NCBI RefSeq assembly: GCF_036289405.1
Contig: NZ_JAYFFI010000008.1
Coordinates: 19,044-83,043, forward strand
DNA from: Pseudoramibacter faecis
Lineage (GTDB): Bacteria; Bacillota; Clostridia; Eubacteriales; Eubacteriaceae
Length of the DNA: 64,000 nt
Direction: 5' to 3'
Shown: piece by piece, positions 54,673 through 63,330 of the stretch
Layout: each line of letters begins with the position of its first letter
How positions within the stretch are numbered: position 1 is the first letter of the stretch
Program-made: the position numbers and the translations under genes
The notes under the pieces: generated by a model
What the model saw: the letters and a program-made list of their open reading frames with translations, nothing else
Told to the model about the DNA's origin: nothing
Database searches by the model: none

Positions 54673-56245
54673 GAAAAAAATATCAATCAATAAAGGAACA
54701 CCAAGAAGTGTTAAAAAAACATATGTGATTTGGAGTTTTACTTTTTTAATTATTAATTTTTTTGCTATATTTATCAAAAACAGTCAAATAAAGACAATGG
54801 ATATCTTGAGCACTTTGGTAAAAGCGAGCATCGTCATCTGGATTATCAATATTCTTTATGAAAAATCTTTTTATGTTAAAGATAGGTTTGTCGATCGAAG
54901 GAAAATTTTTACCATTTTTTGTCTGATTTTATTTGTCTGTTACTCTATTTGCTTTTTAACTTATTTCCCTGGTGTTGGGATGAATGACGGGTTAAATATT
55001 TTTCGTAGTGGGATGAAATTGTCAGGGCAATTTCCGGTATTTTATTGCGGGTTTTTAACCTTATTGGCAAAAATTGGCACTCACTTAGGATCGCTGCAAT
55101 ATAGCGTGATTTTTTACTCGTTTATTCAGCTTTGCTTATGTGTGTTTATGACATCTGGCATTTTACTTTGGATTTGGCTCCAACCGATTAGTAGAAAATA
55201 TAAGTATTTTACTGTTATTTTCTTTGCGTTTTTTCCATTATTTGGGTTATATGCGATTTCAATGGTCAAAGATACCCTGTTTTCGATTGGATTGGTTTTG
55301 TTTTCAATCTTATTATATGAAATATTACGCAAAAACAGAAATTTTAAGTCTGATAAAATTGTAATTTTTCTTTTCTGTCTCAGTGCGATCACAGTTGTTT
55401 TGATGCGGACAAATGGTATATATATTGTTCTTTTTTCACTTATGATTGCTTTTCTTGTATCTAAAAAGAAAAATGTTATTTTAGGATGTATTGCCGTTGT
55501 ACTCTTGGCAATGGGCTTTAATGCGCTTGCTTTAAGAAGGTTCAATGACCGCTCTTATGCACAGGAGGCATTGGCGATTCCCATTCAGCAAGTAGCTGCA
55601 ACTGTTGCTGAATGTGGAAAGTTAGGGAATGAGAAAAAATTGATAGCGCAGATTATGCCACTTGAAGAAATTAAAAAGAGTTATAATCCTTACACAGCTG
55701 ATCCGATTAAATGGAACAGTAACTTTGATAGAGAATTTCTCGATAATCATAAAAGAGAATTTTTATTATGTTGGCTGAAATTATTCCCAATCAATTTTAA
55801 AGTCTATGTTAGCGCCTATTGCAGGCAAACCTATTATTTTTGGGCACCAATACAGGACCATAAGATACAATGTTTTTATACGATAGAAACTATTTATGAT
55901 AATTATTGGTTAAAAGATTTTTTAAAGCAGAGTGGCATCCATGACCACTCATTGATGCCAAAATTTATTCGTGCCCCACTGCAATCTTATTATCGATTGG
56001 CTTTAATTTTCTTTAATGAAGGCGTTTGCTTTTGGATGGGATTAACTATTTTTATAGCCGATTATCAAAAAAATAAAGAAAAAGGATGTATATTTCTATA
56101 CTTACCTGCATTTGGGTTATGGCTGACGCTAATGCTTTCCACCCCGGTTGCGAGTTCTTTTAGATATGTATTGGTGTATGCATATATTCTGCCAGTATTT
56201 TTTAGCCGATTGTTTACAGGTGACATAAAACAAGAGAATAAATGA
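54665..56245 (+). CDS. Polytopic membrane protein, GT-C/DUF6020-like
   Basis: I do not recognise it firmly. It is 526 residues with about 11-12 hydrophobic segments. A short loop after the second or third segment reads YFPGVGMNDGLN and then QFPVFYCGFLTLL. This resembles the acidic first loop of GT-C transferases and the DUF6020 family (PGV..D and a conserved H/P..). Later SMVKDTLFSIGLVLF is shared with these proteins. A large outer domain spans about 285-420. It may transfer a sugar or other group from a lipid carrier outside the membrane. Very AT-rich, probably imported with the block. Confidence 0.55.
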   Translation: MDKKKISINKGTPRSVKKTYVIWSFTFLIINFFAIFIKNSQIKTMDILSTLVKASIVIWIINILYEKSFYVKDRFVDRRKIFTIFCLILFVCYSICFLTYFPGVGMNDGLNIFRSGMKLSGQFPVFYCGFLTLLAKIGTHLGSLQYSVIFYSFIQLCLCVFMTSGILLWIWLQPISRKYKYFTVIFFAFFPLFGLYAISMVKDTLFSIGLVLFSILLYEILRKNRNFKSDKIVIFLFCLSAITVVLMRTNGIYIVLFSLMIAFLVSKKKNVILGCIAVVLLAMGFNALALRRFNDRSYAQEALAIPIQQVAATVAECGKLGNEKKLIAQIMPLEEIKKSYNPYTADPIKWNSNFDREFLDNHKREFLLCWLKLFPINFKVYVSAYCRQTYYFWAPIQDHKIQCFYTIETIYDNYWLKDFLKQSGIHDHSLMPKFIRAPLQSYYRLALIFFNEGVCFWMGLTIFIADYQKNKEKGCIFLYLPAFGLWLTLMLSTPVASSFRYVLVYAYILPVFFSRLFTGDIKQENK

Positions 56246-56297
56246 TATAAAATCTGCGGATAATGTGATGGTATTAGTTAAAGTAGGAGAAAATAAA

Positions 56298-57230
56298 ATG
56301 GATAAAATAGCAGTTTTAATTCCATGTTACAATGAAGAAAAAACCATTGAAAGGGTCGTGGAGGATGCTGGGAACGCACTTCCTGATGCCGTAATTTATG
56401 TCTATGATAACAATTCATCGGATCAGACGGCGGCTTTGGCAAAACGTGCCGGTGCGGTGGTGCGTTATGAATATCAGCAAGGCAAGGGGAATGTCATTCG
56501 GCGGATGTTTCGTGAAATTGACGCCCGATGTTATGTCATGGTCGACGGGGATGATACCTATCCAATGGAATCGGCCGTTCCAATGGTGGAAAAGGTATTA
56601 AACCATCAGGCGGATATGGTGGTGGGCGATCGCCTTTCATCCACATATTTTACAGAGAATAAACGCCCTTTTCATAATTTTGGCAATTCGATTGTTCGCA
56701 GCAGCATTAATCGGTTGTTCGGATGTGATATCCAGGATATTATGACGGGGATGCGCGCTTTTAGCTATAATTTTGTTAAATCCTTTCCGGTTTTGTCTGA
56801 AGGATTTGAAATCGAAACAGAAATGACCATTCACGCGGTGAATAATCATCTGCAAATTGAAAATAAAATTATTGAATACCGTGATCGGTCGGAGGGCTCT
56901 GAGTCGAAGCTCAGCACCTATTCGGACGGATTTAAAGTTTTAGGGACCATCGTCAAGCTTTACAAAAATTATAAGCCGATGGGCTTTTTTGGCATTTTTT
57001 CAGCAATTTTAGCTGCCTTGGCAGCGATTCTCTTTTTTCCAGTATTAGGAGAATATTTGAAATCGGGGGTGGTGCTCCGTTTTCCGACGTTAATTGTTTC
57101 GGGCTTTGCCATGATTGCAGCATTGCAGTCGTTGTTTGCCGGTTTGATTTTATCCAATGAGGCGAAAAATGATCGCCGCCAGTTTGAAATGACCTTAAAT
57201 CGATTGGAAAAAGAAAAAAATAATATTTAA
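56298..57230 (+). CDS. GT2 dolichyl-phosphate-mannose synthase-like glycosyltransferase with two C-terminal helices
   Basis: A 310-residue enzyme with KIAVLIPCYNEEKTIERVV, DNNSSDQT, the DxD region MVDGDDTYP, and the DPM1/GtrB-like FGNSIVRSSINRLFGCDIQDIMTGMRAF region, given in part. The two membrane helices near 225-245 and 260-290 match GtrB/DPM3-fused types, which load a sugar on a polyprenyl phosphate. Such lipid-linked sugars feed GT-C enzymes like the preceding protein, and GtrA-like flippases such as the gene at 58439. The start is ATG 56298 behind AGGAG; an earlier frame start at 56265 has no site. Confidence 0.85.
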   Translation: MDKIAVLIPCYNEEKTIERVVEDAGNALPDAVIYVYDNNSSDQTAALAKRAGAVVRYEYQQGKGNVIRRMFREIDARCYVMVDGDDTYPMESAVPMVEKVLNHQADMVVGDRLSSTYFTENKRPFHNFGNSIVRSSINRLFGCDIQDIMTGMRAFSYNFVKSFPVLSEGFEIETEMTIHAVNNHLQIENKIIEYRDRSEGSESKLSTYSDGFKVLGTIVKLYKNYKPMGFFGIFSAILAALAAILFFPVLGEYLKSGVVLRFPTLIVSGFAMIAALQSLFAGLILSNEAKNDRRQFEMTLNRLEKEKNNI

Positions 57231-57240
57231 GAGAAAGCGT

Positions 57241-58392
57241 ATGATTTATCTCCTTTGTTTTGCCCTCTCTTTTGGCAGTTGCTGCCTCGCCTTAAGGCCG
57301 TTTGCTCAAAAACATAAAGCGGGCGCTTTATTATGGTTGGCGTTAGCCGTGATGTTCCCGGCTGTTTTAGCTGCTCTTCGAGATTTCACCATCGGTACTG
57401 ACATTCGTTATTACGGCAACCCGCAATTTTTTTGGTGCCTGCAAAATCACGATCTGAAGTTTTTAATTTTCTCCCAGATCAAAACAGTGGAGCCGCTTTA
57501 TGTGCTGCTTAATTTTGGCCTCACGCGGCTGACGGCGAATCCCCATTGGCTTTACTTTGCGATTAGCCTGCTGATCAATGGATTATTCATGGTGGGGCTT
57601 TATGCCTATCGCGATCAAATTTCACTGCCGATGGGTTGGCTGTGCTTTTTGTGTTTGTTTTATGGGGACAGTCTGAACCTTATGCGCCAATATATTGCTA
57701 TGGGTTTTCTATTCTGGGGCTTTCATTTTTTCCTTGCAAAAAAATATGGGCCTTATGGGTTAACCTTTGCCGTAGCAGTGCTCTTTCATTATACGGCGGT
57801 GATTGGGCTGGCCCTGCCGCTGCTCTATCTGCTTTTTAAGCGTTGGGATAAACTCTGGGTCAAGGCACTCGTCATTGGCGTCGTGGTCACGGTGATGATT
57901 TTTTATAAATCGCTGCTGGCCCGTGCCCTGGCCTGGGGAATGCTGCCGCCGAAATACCATCTTTATCTCAGCGATGTCTTTAAAATGGCGACGATCAAAT
58001 CCAATATCATGATCTGCATCTTTTGGTTGCCGGGCATTATTTTATCGCTGCGTAAGCGCGGTGCATTTTTGACTTTTGATGATGAGCGAGGCCCTTCAGA
58101 GGGAAGCTTTTATATTTTTCTGCTGATTTTGGAGGTGGTGACCTTCCAGCTGCGGCTCATCGTGTTTTTCCTCTACCGCATCAGCTTGTATTTCGGGATG
58201 TATAAAATGGTGGCTTATGCACGGCTGATTCGCATCAGCGAGGGCAGGGCAAAGACGATCTGGACAGGGCTGTTGATTTTATTGCTGCTGGCGGCCTGGG
58301 GATTCCGAACGGTGTATCTCAAGGAGAATCAAATTTATCCATACACGTCGCAGCTAATACAAAAGTTTATTGTGAGTCTTCAACATCGGTAA
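57241..58392 (+). CDS. EpsG-family polymerase-like membrane protein
   Basis: A 383-residue membrane protein with about ten helices. The family block AALRDFTIGTDIRYYGNPQFF, in part, has the RD..G.D..Y pattern of EpsG/Wzy proteins, then MRQYIAMGFLFWGFHF and VLFHYTAVIGLALP. EpsG members polymerise or transport exopolysaccharide. It is the third polymerase-like protein in the locus. A terminator follows at once. Confidence 0.82.
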   Translation: MIYLLCFALSFGSCCLALRPFAQKHKAGALLWLALAVMFPAVLAALRDFTIGTDIRYYGNPQFFWCLQNHDLKFLIFSQIKTVEPLYVLLNFGLTRLTANPHWLYFAISLLINGLFMVGLYAYRDQISLPMGWLCFLCLFYGDSLNLMRQYIAMGFLFWGFHFFLAKKYGPYGLTFAVAVLFHYTAVIGLALPLLYLLFKRWDKLWVKALVIGVVVTVMIFYKSLLARALAWGMLPPKYHLYLSDVFKMATIKSNIMICIFWLPGIILSLRKRGAFLTFDDERGPSEGSFYIFLLILEVVTFQLRLIVFFLYRISLYFGMYKMVAYARLIRISEGRAKTIWTGLLILLLLAAWGFRTVYLKENQIYPYTSQLIQKFIVSLQHR

Positions 58393-58396
58393 CATT

Positions 58397-58430
58397 AAAA
58401 AGGCGCTTGGACTTTTCCAAACGCTTTTTT
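58397..58430. terminator. Terminator between EpsG-like and GtrA genes
   Basis: AAAAAGGCGCTTGGA pairs imperfectly with TCCAAACGCTTTTTT (one mismatch and one wobble) around a short loop, with A and T runs on both sides, so it can stop transcription from either direction. Confidence 0.7.
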
Positions 58431-58438
58431 GTATGCCT

Positions 58439-58858
58439 TTAAAAATTTTTTTTATTAAAAACGAAAAATTTACTGAAAATATAATTGGCGACGGTAACGA
58501 CAACCTGGGAAATGAGTTTGGCGATTTTGTCGTTCATGCCGCTGAGGGTCACGGCGAGAAACATCACACCCATGTCCATTAGTAAGGTGCCGGCGCGGGA
58601 AAGAAAAAAAGCGCATGCCTCCCGCATCATGTTGGGGTTTCGGCTGGCAAAAACATATTTGCGGTTGGTGAAGTAGGCGAAGGTCACGGCAGCGATCCAG
58701 GAAATCACATTGGCGGTCTGGAGCTGCAGGCTGTTGCCGGGATCGAGAAAGGTGGCAACGCATAGATAATACATGCCGAGACTAACAACGGTCGTCAGAA
58801 CACCGACGACCAAATAGTTGATGATTTCGCGATATTTTTGGTAGAGTTTTTGAATCAT
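58439..58858 (-). CDS. GtrA family membrane protein
   Basis: A 139-residue four-helix protein of the GtrA/DPMS family: NYLVVGVLTTVVSLGMYYL, then FAYFTNRKYVF and a C-terminal NYIFSKFFVF. Relatives flip polyprenyl-phosphate sugars or act with GtrB-type transferases in modifying surface polymers. Here it is the only minus-strand gene of the locus. The likely partner is the GtrB-like GT2 at 56298-57230. Upstream of its ATG (58858) lies AAGGAAG on the minus strand. Confidence 0.9.
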   Translation of the reverse strand: MIQKLYQKYREIINYLVVGVLTTVVSLGMYYLCVATFLDPGNSLQLQTANVISWIAAVTFAYFTNRKYVFASRNPNMMREACAFFLSRAGTLLMDMGVMFLAVTLSGMNDKIAKLISQVVVTVANYIFSKFFVFNKKNF

Positions 58859-58942
58859 TGAAGACTTCCTTTTTCCATTGATAGTGATATTGATGCTGTA
58901 ACTCTATCACATTGTGGCCGGCTTCACAAGTAAGAGCGCGTC

Positions 58943-58971
58943 TTGCGAAAGCATCCGAATTCCGTTATAAT
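58943..58971 (+). promoter_or_regulatory. Promoter for the chain-length/kinase pair
   Basis: TTGCGA at 58943-58948 and a perfect TATAAT at 58966-58971 with 17 bases between. It gives a leader of about 25 bases to ATG 59003. Confidence 0.8.
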
Positions 58972-59002
58972 TGAATCAAATATTTTGGTTAAAGGAGACA
59001 AA

Positions 59003-59722
59003 ATGGAAGATTATAATCTGGTGCAGGACGAAGGTTCTGTCAGTATTGATGTTCGGGATGTGTGGGCCGTGTTTAAACATAATATTCCTGCGATTGTTTT
59101 GATTACGCTTGTTTGTGCCTTGCTTGGTTTTGGCGGCGCTCGTTTGATGCGCACGACCTCTTATGAAGCGAAAACGACAATGATTGTCAATTCTCCCAAT
59201 GGGATTGATCAGCCGGGAACGCTGGCCGCAGTTCAGGCGCAAAGCATCAAAGCTGTATTGCAGAATAAAAGTATGATGCAGCCGGCGTATAGTGGATTAA
59301 CCAAATCAGCTCAGAAGAGTGCATTATCCGTTAAAATTAAAGCGGACGAAGAGGATACAACGAGTGCCTACACCCATGTGCTGAAACTGACATTATCCGG
59401 CGATAACCGTGCATCAATCAAAAAGGGGGCGCAGGCGCTGAGTCAAACGGCAAAAAAAGTCTTGCCGGAAAATTTAAATACCGTTGAATCCGTTAAAATT
59501 ACGAAAGCCGATATTGCGGAAAAGCATTCGCCGTCAACAAAGAAAATGATGGTGTTGGCAGCTGGTTTGGGTTTTGTATTATCTGTTTTTTATGTGCTTT
59601 TTCGGATTTTGCGAGACACCACATATCACTCGAAGAGGCTGTTAGAAGAAGATACCGAACTGCCGGTTTTGGGCACGATTCCATCGTTGGACAGTGCCAG
59701 ACGGTTTGACATCAAGCATTAG
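59003..59722 (+). CDS. Wzz/CpsC-like chain-length determinant protein
   Basis: A 239-residue polysaccharide co-polymerase. There are two membrane helices (about 28-50 and 187-207) and an outer domain between them. SIDVRDVWAVFKHNIPAIVL near the N-terminus is typical of CpsC/CapA. It normally recruits and activates the BY-kinase encoded next. The domain between helices is short and lacks the usual proline-rich motif in a clear form. The start is the ATG at 59003 with AAAGGAGA upstream, not the earlier frame from 58943, which starts in the promoter. Confidence 0.85.
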   Translation: MEDYNLVQDEGSVSIDVRDVWAVFKHNIPAIVLITLVCALLGFGGARLMRTTSYEAKTTMIVNSPNGIDQPGTLAAVQAQSIKAVLQNKSMMQPAYSGLTKSAQKSALSVKIKADEEDTTSAYTHVLKLTLSGDNRASIKKGAQALSQTAKKVLPENLNTVESVKITKADIAEKHSPSTKKMMVLAAGLGFVLSVFYVLFRILRDTTYHSKRLLEEDTELPVLGTIPSLDSARRFDIKH

Positions 59723-59736
59723 AAATAAAGGAAAAA

Positions 59737-60444
59737 ATGATGAGCCTTTTTAAATTTGGAAATAATAAACACATGATGCTTTTAAGTGAACTTGGAATGG
59801 ATCATGTGCAGCCAGCTGTTTATGCAGAAGCATACCAATCGCTGGCGGCGAATGTAATGCATCGTGCAGAAATGCAAAATATTAAAAGCATCCTGATCAC
59901 ATCAGCCATTGCAAGAGAAGGAAAAACGGCAACTGCCATTAATCTGGCTTTGGTTATGAGCCGAGCCGGGAAAAAAGTGCTGCTAATAGATGGCAATACC
60001 CACTCGCCGAAAGTTGGCGCTTGCTTGGCGCTGCGGGATAATCAGCCGGGCCTTTCCAACTGGCTGGCCGCCGGCGGTTATGACTGGGATCAATATATTG
60101 CGGAGAAGGGCGCGCTTTGGATCATGCCCTTTGGAACCGAAGCACAAATGCGTATTGAAACGGTCAAAATGCAGGCAATGTTATCCGCACTCTCAAAGGA
60201 ATATGATTATATTTTGGTTGATGGTCCCTCGGTCGGTGCTTATGCGGCCGCCTCAACCCTGGCGGAGGCGGTGGATGCAGTCTTGTGGGTTGTTAAACAA
60301 TACGGTGCTAATCGGGAAGAAGTGATTGCTGCGAAACAGCGGCTGGATATTTTGGGATCAAAGGTGATTGGAACGGTCCTGACACAATTTGATATCATGG
60401 AAAACAAAAATATCAGAGAACAATATCATCGCGCATTCGGTTAA
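59737..60444 (+). CDS. CpsD/CapB-like BY-kinase, degenerate
   Basis: A 235-residue P-loop ATPase of the bacterial tyrosine kinase family. Walker A is SAIAREGKTA (S56-K63-T64). The Walker A' reads LLIDGNTHSP (D85) where active kinases have a second Asp and often Arg (DADLRRP-like). Walker B is YILVDGPS where the family has DTPP. The C-terminus ends REQYHRAFG with one Tyr instead of a cluster of tyrosines. It is therefore likely to bind the co-polymerase and ATP but have weak or no autophosphorylation. It follows the Wzz-like gene by 14 bases. No CpsB/Wzb phosphatase gene lies nearby. Confidence 0.8.
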   Translation: MMSLFKFGNNKHMMLLSELGMDHVQPAVYAEAYQSLAANVMHRAEMQNIKSILITSAIAREGKTATAINLALVMSRAGKKVLLIDGNTHSPKVGACLALRDNQPGLSNWLAAGGYDWDQYIAEKGALWIMPFGTEAQMRIETVKMQAMLSALSKEYDYILVDGPSVGAYAAASTLAEAVDAVLWVVKQYGANREEVIAAKQRLDILGSKVIGTVLTQFDIMENKNIREQYHRAFG

Positions 60445-60543
60445 AATAATTGCGAAAATTAATATTGCCACATAAATAAATCAAACAATATATCGCAAAG
60501 CATTAAATGAAGACCTGAAATCAAATAATCAATCAAAACCTTA

Positions 60544-60570
60544 AAATCCCTTTACTGAAAGGGATTTTTT
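60544..60570 (+). terminator. Terminator after the BY-kinase gene
   Basis: AAATCCCTTT-ACTG-AAAGGGATTT followed by T residues. The 100 bases before it are AT-rich and hold nothing that I can name. Confidence 0.8.
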
Positions 60571-60579
60571 CGTTATAAT
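60552..60579 (+). promoter_or_regulatory. Possible promoter for the GH25 gene, embedded in the terminator
   Basis: A perfect TATAAT lies at 60574-60579. The best -35 (TTACTG at 60552-60557, 16 bases) lies in the loop and left arm of the preceding terminator, so termination and initiation signals overlap. The leader to the ATG is about 75 bases. Confidence 0.5.
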
Positions 60580-60662
60580 TAAAGGCAATTTGAAAGAGAA
60601 ATTTAAAATTAAGCAAAAACAGTAACGCAATATTTTTTATTACTTTAAGAAGGGATGAGAGC

Positions 60663-63146
60663 ATGGCACTCAGAAAAAGAATTGGATTATTGGCTGTTAT
60701 AACAATAACGATATCTTTATTATCGGGGATAATGTTAATCCAGAGCGTGCAGGCGTCTAACGTACCGAGTTCTTCAATGTTTACAGCACAGATACTGATA
60801 GGGGATCAAGCTGTGTCTAAAAATGAGAACAATGTGGTCGTTCTGGAAAAAAATGAATACAGTACAGATCAATACTGGGAGTTTATTCCTGTATACAATG
60901 GCTATTATAAGATCATCAATAAATCGAATGGCCAGGCTTTGGATGTTTCGGGTGCTTTGGATAAAAATGGAAGTAATGTTCAACTTTATAATGACAATGG
61001 AACAAAAGCACAGCAATGGCAGTTGCTTTTAAATACAGATGGTTCCTATAATTTAAAGCCGGCGTGTTCCAATGCTCGAGTTATGGACGTGGCCGGCGGA
61101 CAAATTAATAAAAGTGGGACAAATGTTCAGATTTATCAGGATAATAATACAAAAGCTCAAAATTTTAAGGTTGTTGTAAGTCATTCTGTTCAAAGCAGCG
61201 ATTTAGGAAATTTTACAGCGAGATTAACCTCTAATAATCGTGCGCTTTCAATTGATGGAAGCAATGCGGTTGTTCAACCGCGTAAAATTGGTAAAGATCA
61301 AGTATGGCGTTTTGTTTACAGCCGTGGCTCTGGAACTTACACCATTACCAATGTTTCGAACGGAAAATGTTTGGATGTTTTGGGCGGCGCAGATAGAAAC
61401 GGAGCGAACATTCAAACATATGCGGCTAATAATACAAATGCACAACGCTGGTACTTGCTTAAGCACGGTGATGGCAGTTATTATCTGCGTCCGGCTATTT
61501 CCGGATCGCGCGCAATGGACATTAATGGTAATGGTTCAAAGGCGGGAACAAATGTCCAACTTTATACCATGAATAAATCGATGGCTCAAAAGTTTTCGAT
61601 TGAAAGATGTGCATCTGATGACGGTCAAATGGAATCGGTCAATTTAGGAAATAATTTTACGGCAAAATTGACAAATATTAATAGCGGTAAAGTTGTAGCA
61701 GAAAGCGCTGCGTCTACGGTTACTCAACAAACCTACGCCGGGGGTATCAGTCAACAGCTCTGGCGCTTTGTCTACAAAGATGGTTCATATACGATTACGA
61801 ATGTGGCATCTGGAAAAGTTTTGGATGTTAAAGGGGCAGCAGATAAAAACGGAACAATTATTCAAACTTACGCTTCAAATAATACAAATGCACAAAAATG
61901 GATTATAGAAAAAAATGGTTCTGTTTATAATTTAAAGCCGGTTTCTTCATTAACGCGTGTGCTCGATATTTCGGGGGCGACGAAAAATGAAGGAGCAAAA
62001 GCTCAGCTTTATACTTCAAATGGTTCTGCTGCACAAGGTTTTTTGATCGAGAAAACAAGCGCGGCTAACGCGGTTAAGGCAGAAAATCTGGGCGATGGAT
62101 TCGCAGCTCGCATTACCAATTCAAATAGCGGTAAATCAGTGACGATTAACGGGACGACAGTTGATCAGCAGAATAGGATGACCTCGAAAAATCAAGGTTG
62201 GACTTTCAAGCGGAACGCAGATAATTCGTATACGGTTGTCAGTTTGGCTGATGTATCAAAGGCATTAGATGTCAAGGGTGCGGCGGATAAGGATTCAACA
62301 GATATTCAAATTTATACTTCTAATGGGACGAAAGCTCAGAGGTGGATCGTTGTTAAATCAGGGAATCTCTATTTATTAAAGCCGGAATTGTCGATGACCC
62401 GTGTGATGGACATTCATGGCGCCAGCAAGAACAATCATGCCAATGTGCAGCTTTATACCTCTAATAATACGGGGGCTCAAAAATTTACGATTAATAAAGC
62501 GGATAAAAATAGTTTTGGATTATCAACAGTTTCCATCAGAGATAAAGGCGTTGACGTGTCGGAATGGCAGGGATACATCAGCCAGGCAAATTGGAAAAAA
62601 GCCAAAAATAGCGGTATCAAATACGCGATGCTGAGAATTGCCTGGGGTCATAAGGGCAATGGCGCCGCAGACAAGCAGTTTAACAATAATTATCAAAATA
62701 CAAAGGCAAATGGGATTCCGGTAGGAGTGTATGTTTACAGCTATGCGGATACTGAGGCAGAGGCACGCGAAGAAGCCGATTACGCTGTCAGCCTTCTGGC
62801 GGGGAAAAAGCTACAGCTTCCGGTTTGCATTGATGTTGAAGATAAGCGCATTGAATATTTAAGCAAGACACAGCAGGCGAAAAACATTGTAGCTTTCTGC
62901 GAGCGGGTCAAGTCGAGAGGTTATACGCCGATGCTTTATGCGAATCAGAACTGGCTGAAGAATAAGATTGAATACAACCGGATTAAAAATTACCGTATCT
63001 GGTATGCACAGTATCCTTATCACTGGTCGGAAAGCAGCAAGCCATCCTATGGGAACCATATTGATATCTGGCAGTATTCGTCGAGTGGCAGAGTCAGCGG
63101 CCTTAACGGTAATATTGATATGAATAAGGCTTATGCGGCGTTTTAA
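60663..63146 (+). CDS. Secreted protein with four ricin-type beta-trefoils and a C-terminal GH25 muramidase
   Basis: An 827-residue extracellular protein. A signal peptide of about 31 residues (RKRIG, hydrophobic run, cleavage after VQA) is followed by four tandem trefoil lectin domains at about 38-176, 180-317, 325-467 and 475-615. Each has the repeating elements LDV.G..DKNG, (I/V)Q.Y..N.T.AQ.W and DI.G. A GH25 lysozyme domain spans about 628-827, with GVDVSEWQG and YAMLRIAWGH, the acidic CIDVED site and YANQNWL and WQYSSSG near the end. GH25 enzymes hydrolyse peptidoglycan glycan strands. The trefoils should bind surface sugars, possibly the polymer of this locus. Wall remodelling or killing of competitors are both possible. 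Confidence 0.92.
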   Translation: MALRKRIGLLAVITITISLLSGIMLIQSVQASNVPSSSMFTAQILIGDQAVSKNENNVVVLEKNEYSTDQYWEFIPVYNGYYKIINKSNGQALDVSGALDKNGSNVQLYNDNGTKAQQWQLLLNTDGSYNLKPACSNARVMDVAGGQINKSGTNVQIYQDNNTKAQNFKVVVSHSVQSSDLGNFTARLTSNNRALSIDGSNAVVQPRKIGKDQVWRFVYSRGSGTYTITNVSNGKCLDVLGGADRNGANIQTYAANNTNAQRWYLLKHGDGSYYLRPAISGSRAMDINGNGSKAGTNVQLYTMNKSMAQKFSIERCASDDGQMESVNLGNNFTAKLTNINSGKVVAESAASTVTQQTYAGGISQQLWRFVYKDGSYTITNVASGKVLDVKGAADKNGTIIQTYASNNTNAQKWIIEKNGSVYNLKPVSSLTRVLDISGATKNEGAKAQLYTSNGSAAQGFLIEKTSAANAVKAENLGDGFAARITNSNSGKSVTINGTTVDQQNRMTSKNQGWTFKRNADNSYTVVSLADVSKALDVKGAADKDSTDIQIYTSNGTKAQRWIVVKSGNLYLLKPELSMTRVMDIHGASKNNHANVQLYTSNNTGAQKFTINKADKNSFGLSTVSIRDKGVDVSEWQGYISQANWKKAKNSGIKYAMLRIAWGHKGNGAADKQFNNNYQNTKANGIPVGVYVYSYADTEAEAREEADYAVSLLAGKKLQLPVCIDVEDKRIEYLSKTQQAKNIVAFCERVKSRGYTPMLYANQNWLKNKIEYNRIKNYRIWYAQYPYHWSESSKPSYGNHIDIWQYSSSGRVSGLNGNIDMNKAYAAF
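60774..62505 (+). repeat. Four tandem trefoil-encoding repeats of about 410 bases
   Basis: The units begin near 60774, 61201, 61636 and 62086. Each encodes about 135 residues with the shared wording LGNNFTA-like start, YTITNVASGK, LDVKGAADKNG and QLYTSNNT.AQ. Divergence between units is moderate at the protein level, so the duplication is old. No exact long DNA repeat is obvious by eye. Confidence 0.75.
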
Positions 63147-63164
63147 AAGTGCTTGCCGAAAGTT

Positions 63165-63199
63165 AAAAAGAGCTATCTTTATAAAAGATGGCTCTTTTT
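63165..63199 (+). terminator. Terminator after the GH25 gene
   Basis: AAAAAGAGCTATCTTT pairs with AAAGATGGCTCTTTTT around a three-base loop, with a T tract. Confidence 0.88.
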
Positions 63200-63330
63200 G
63201 TATGAAGATAATCACGGGCAAATCATGCATGGGATGAATTACCAATGTAAGGATCAAAGTGATATTTTCTTTTCGCTGTGAAATCGCTTTGATCTGTGGT
63301 AGAATAAATCCACAATTTAGGGAGGAAAAA

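Noticed and set aside
58439..58858. GtrA gene as a sign of an inserted foreign element
   Set aside because: Its composition is like the core genome, it has normal terminators on its 3' side and no repeats or integrase nearby. Opposite orientation alone is not enough.
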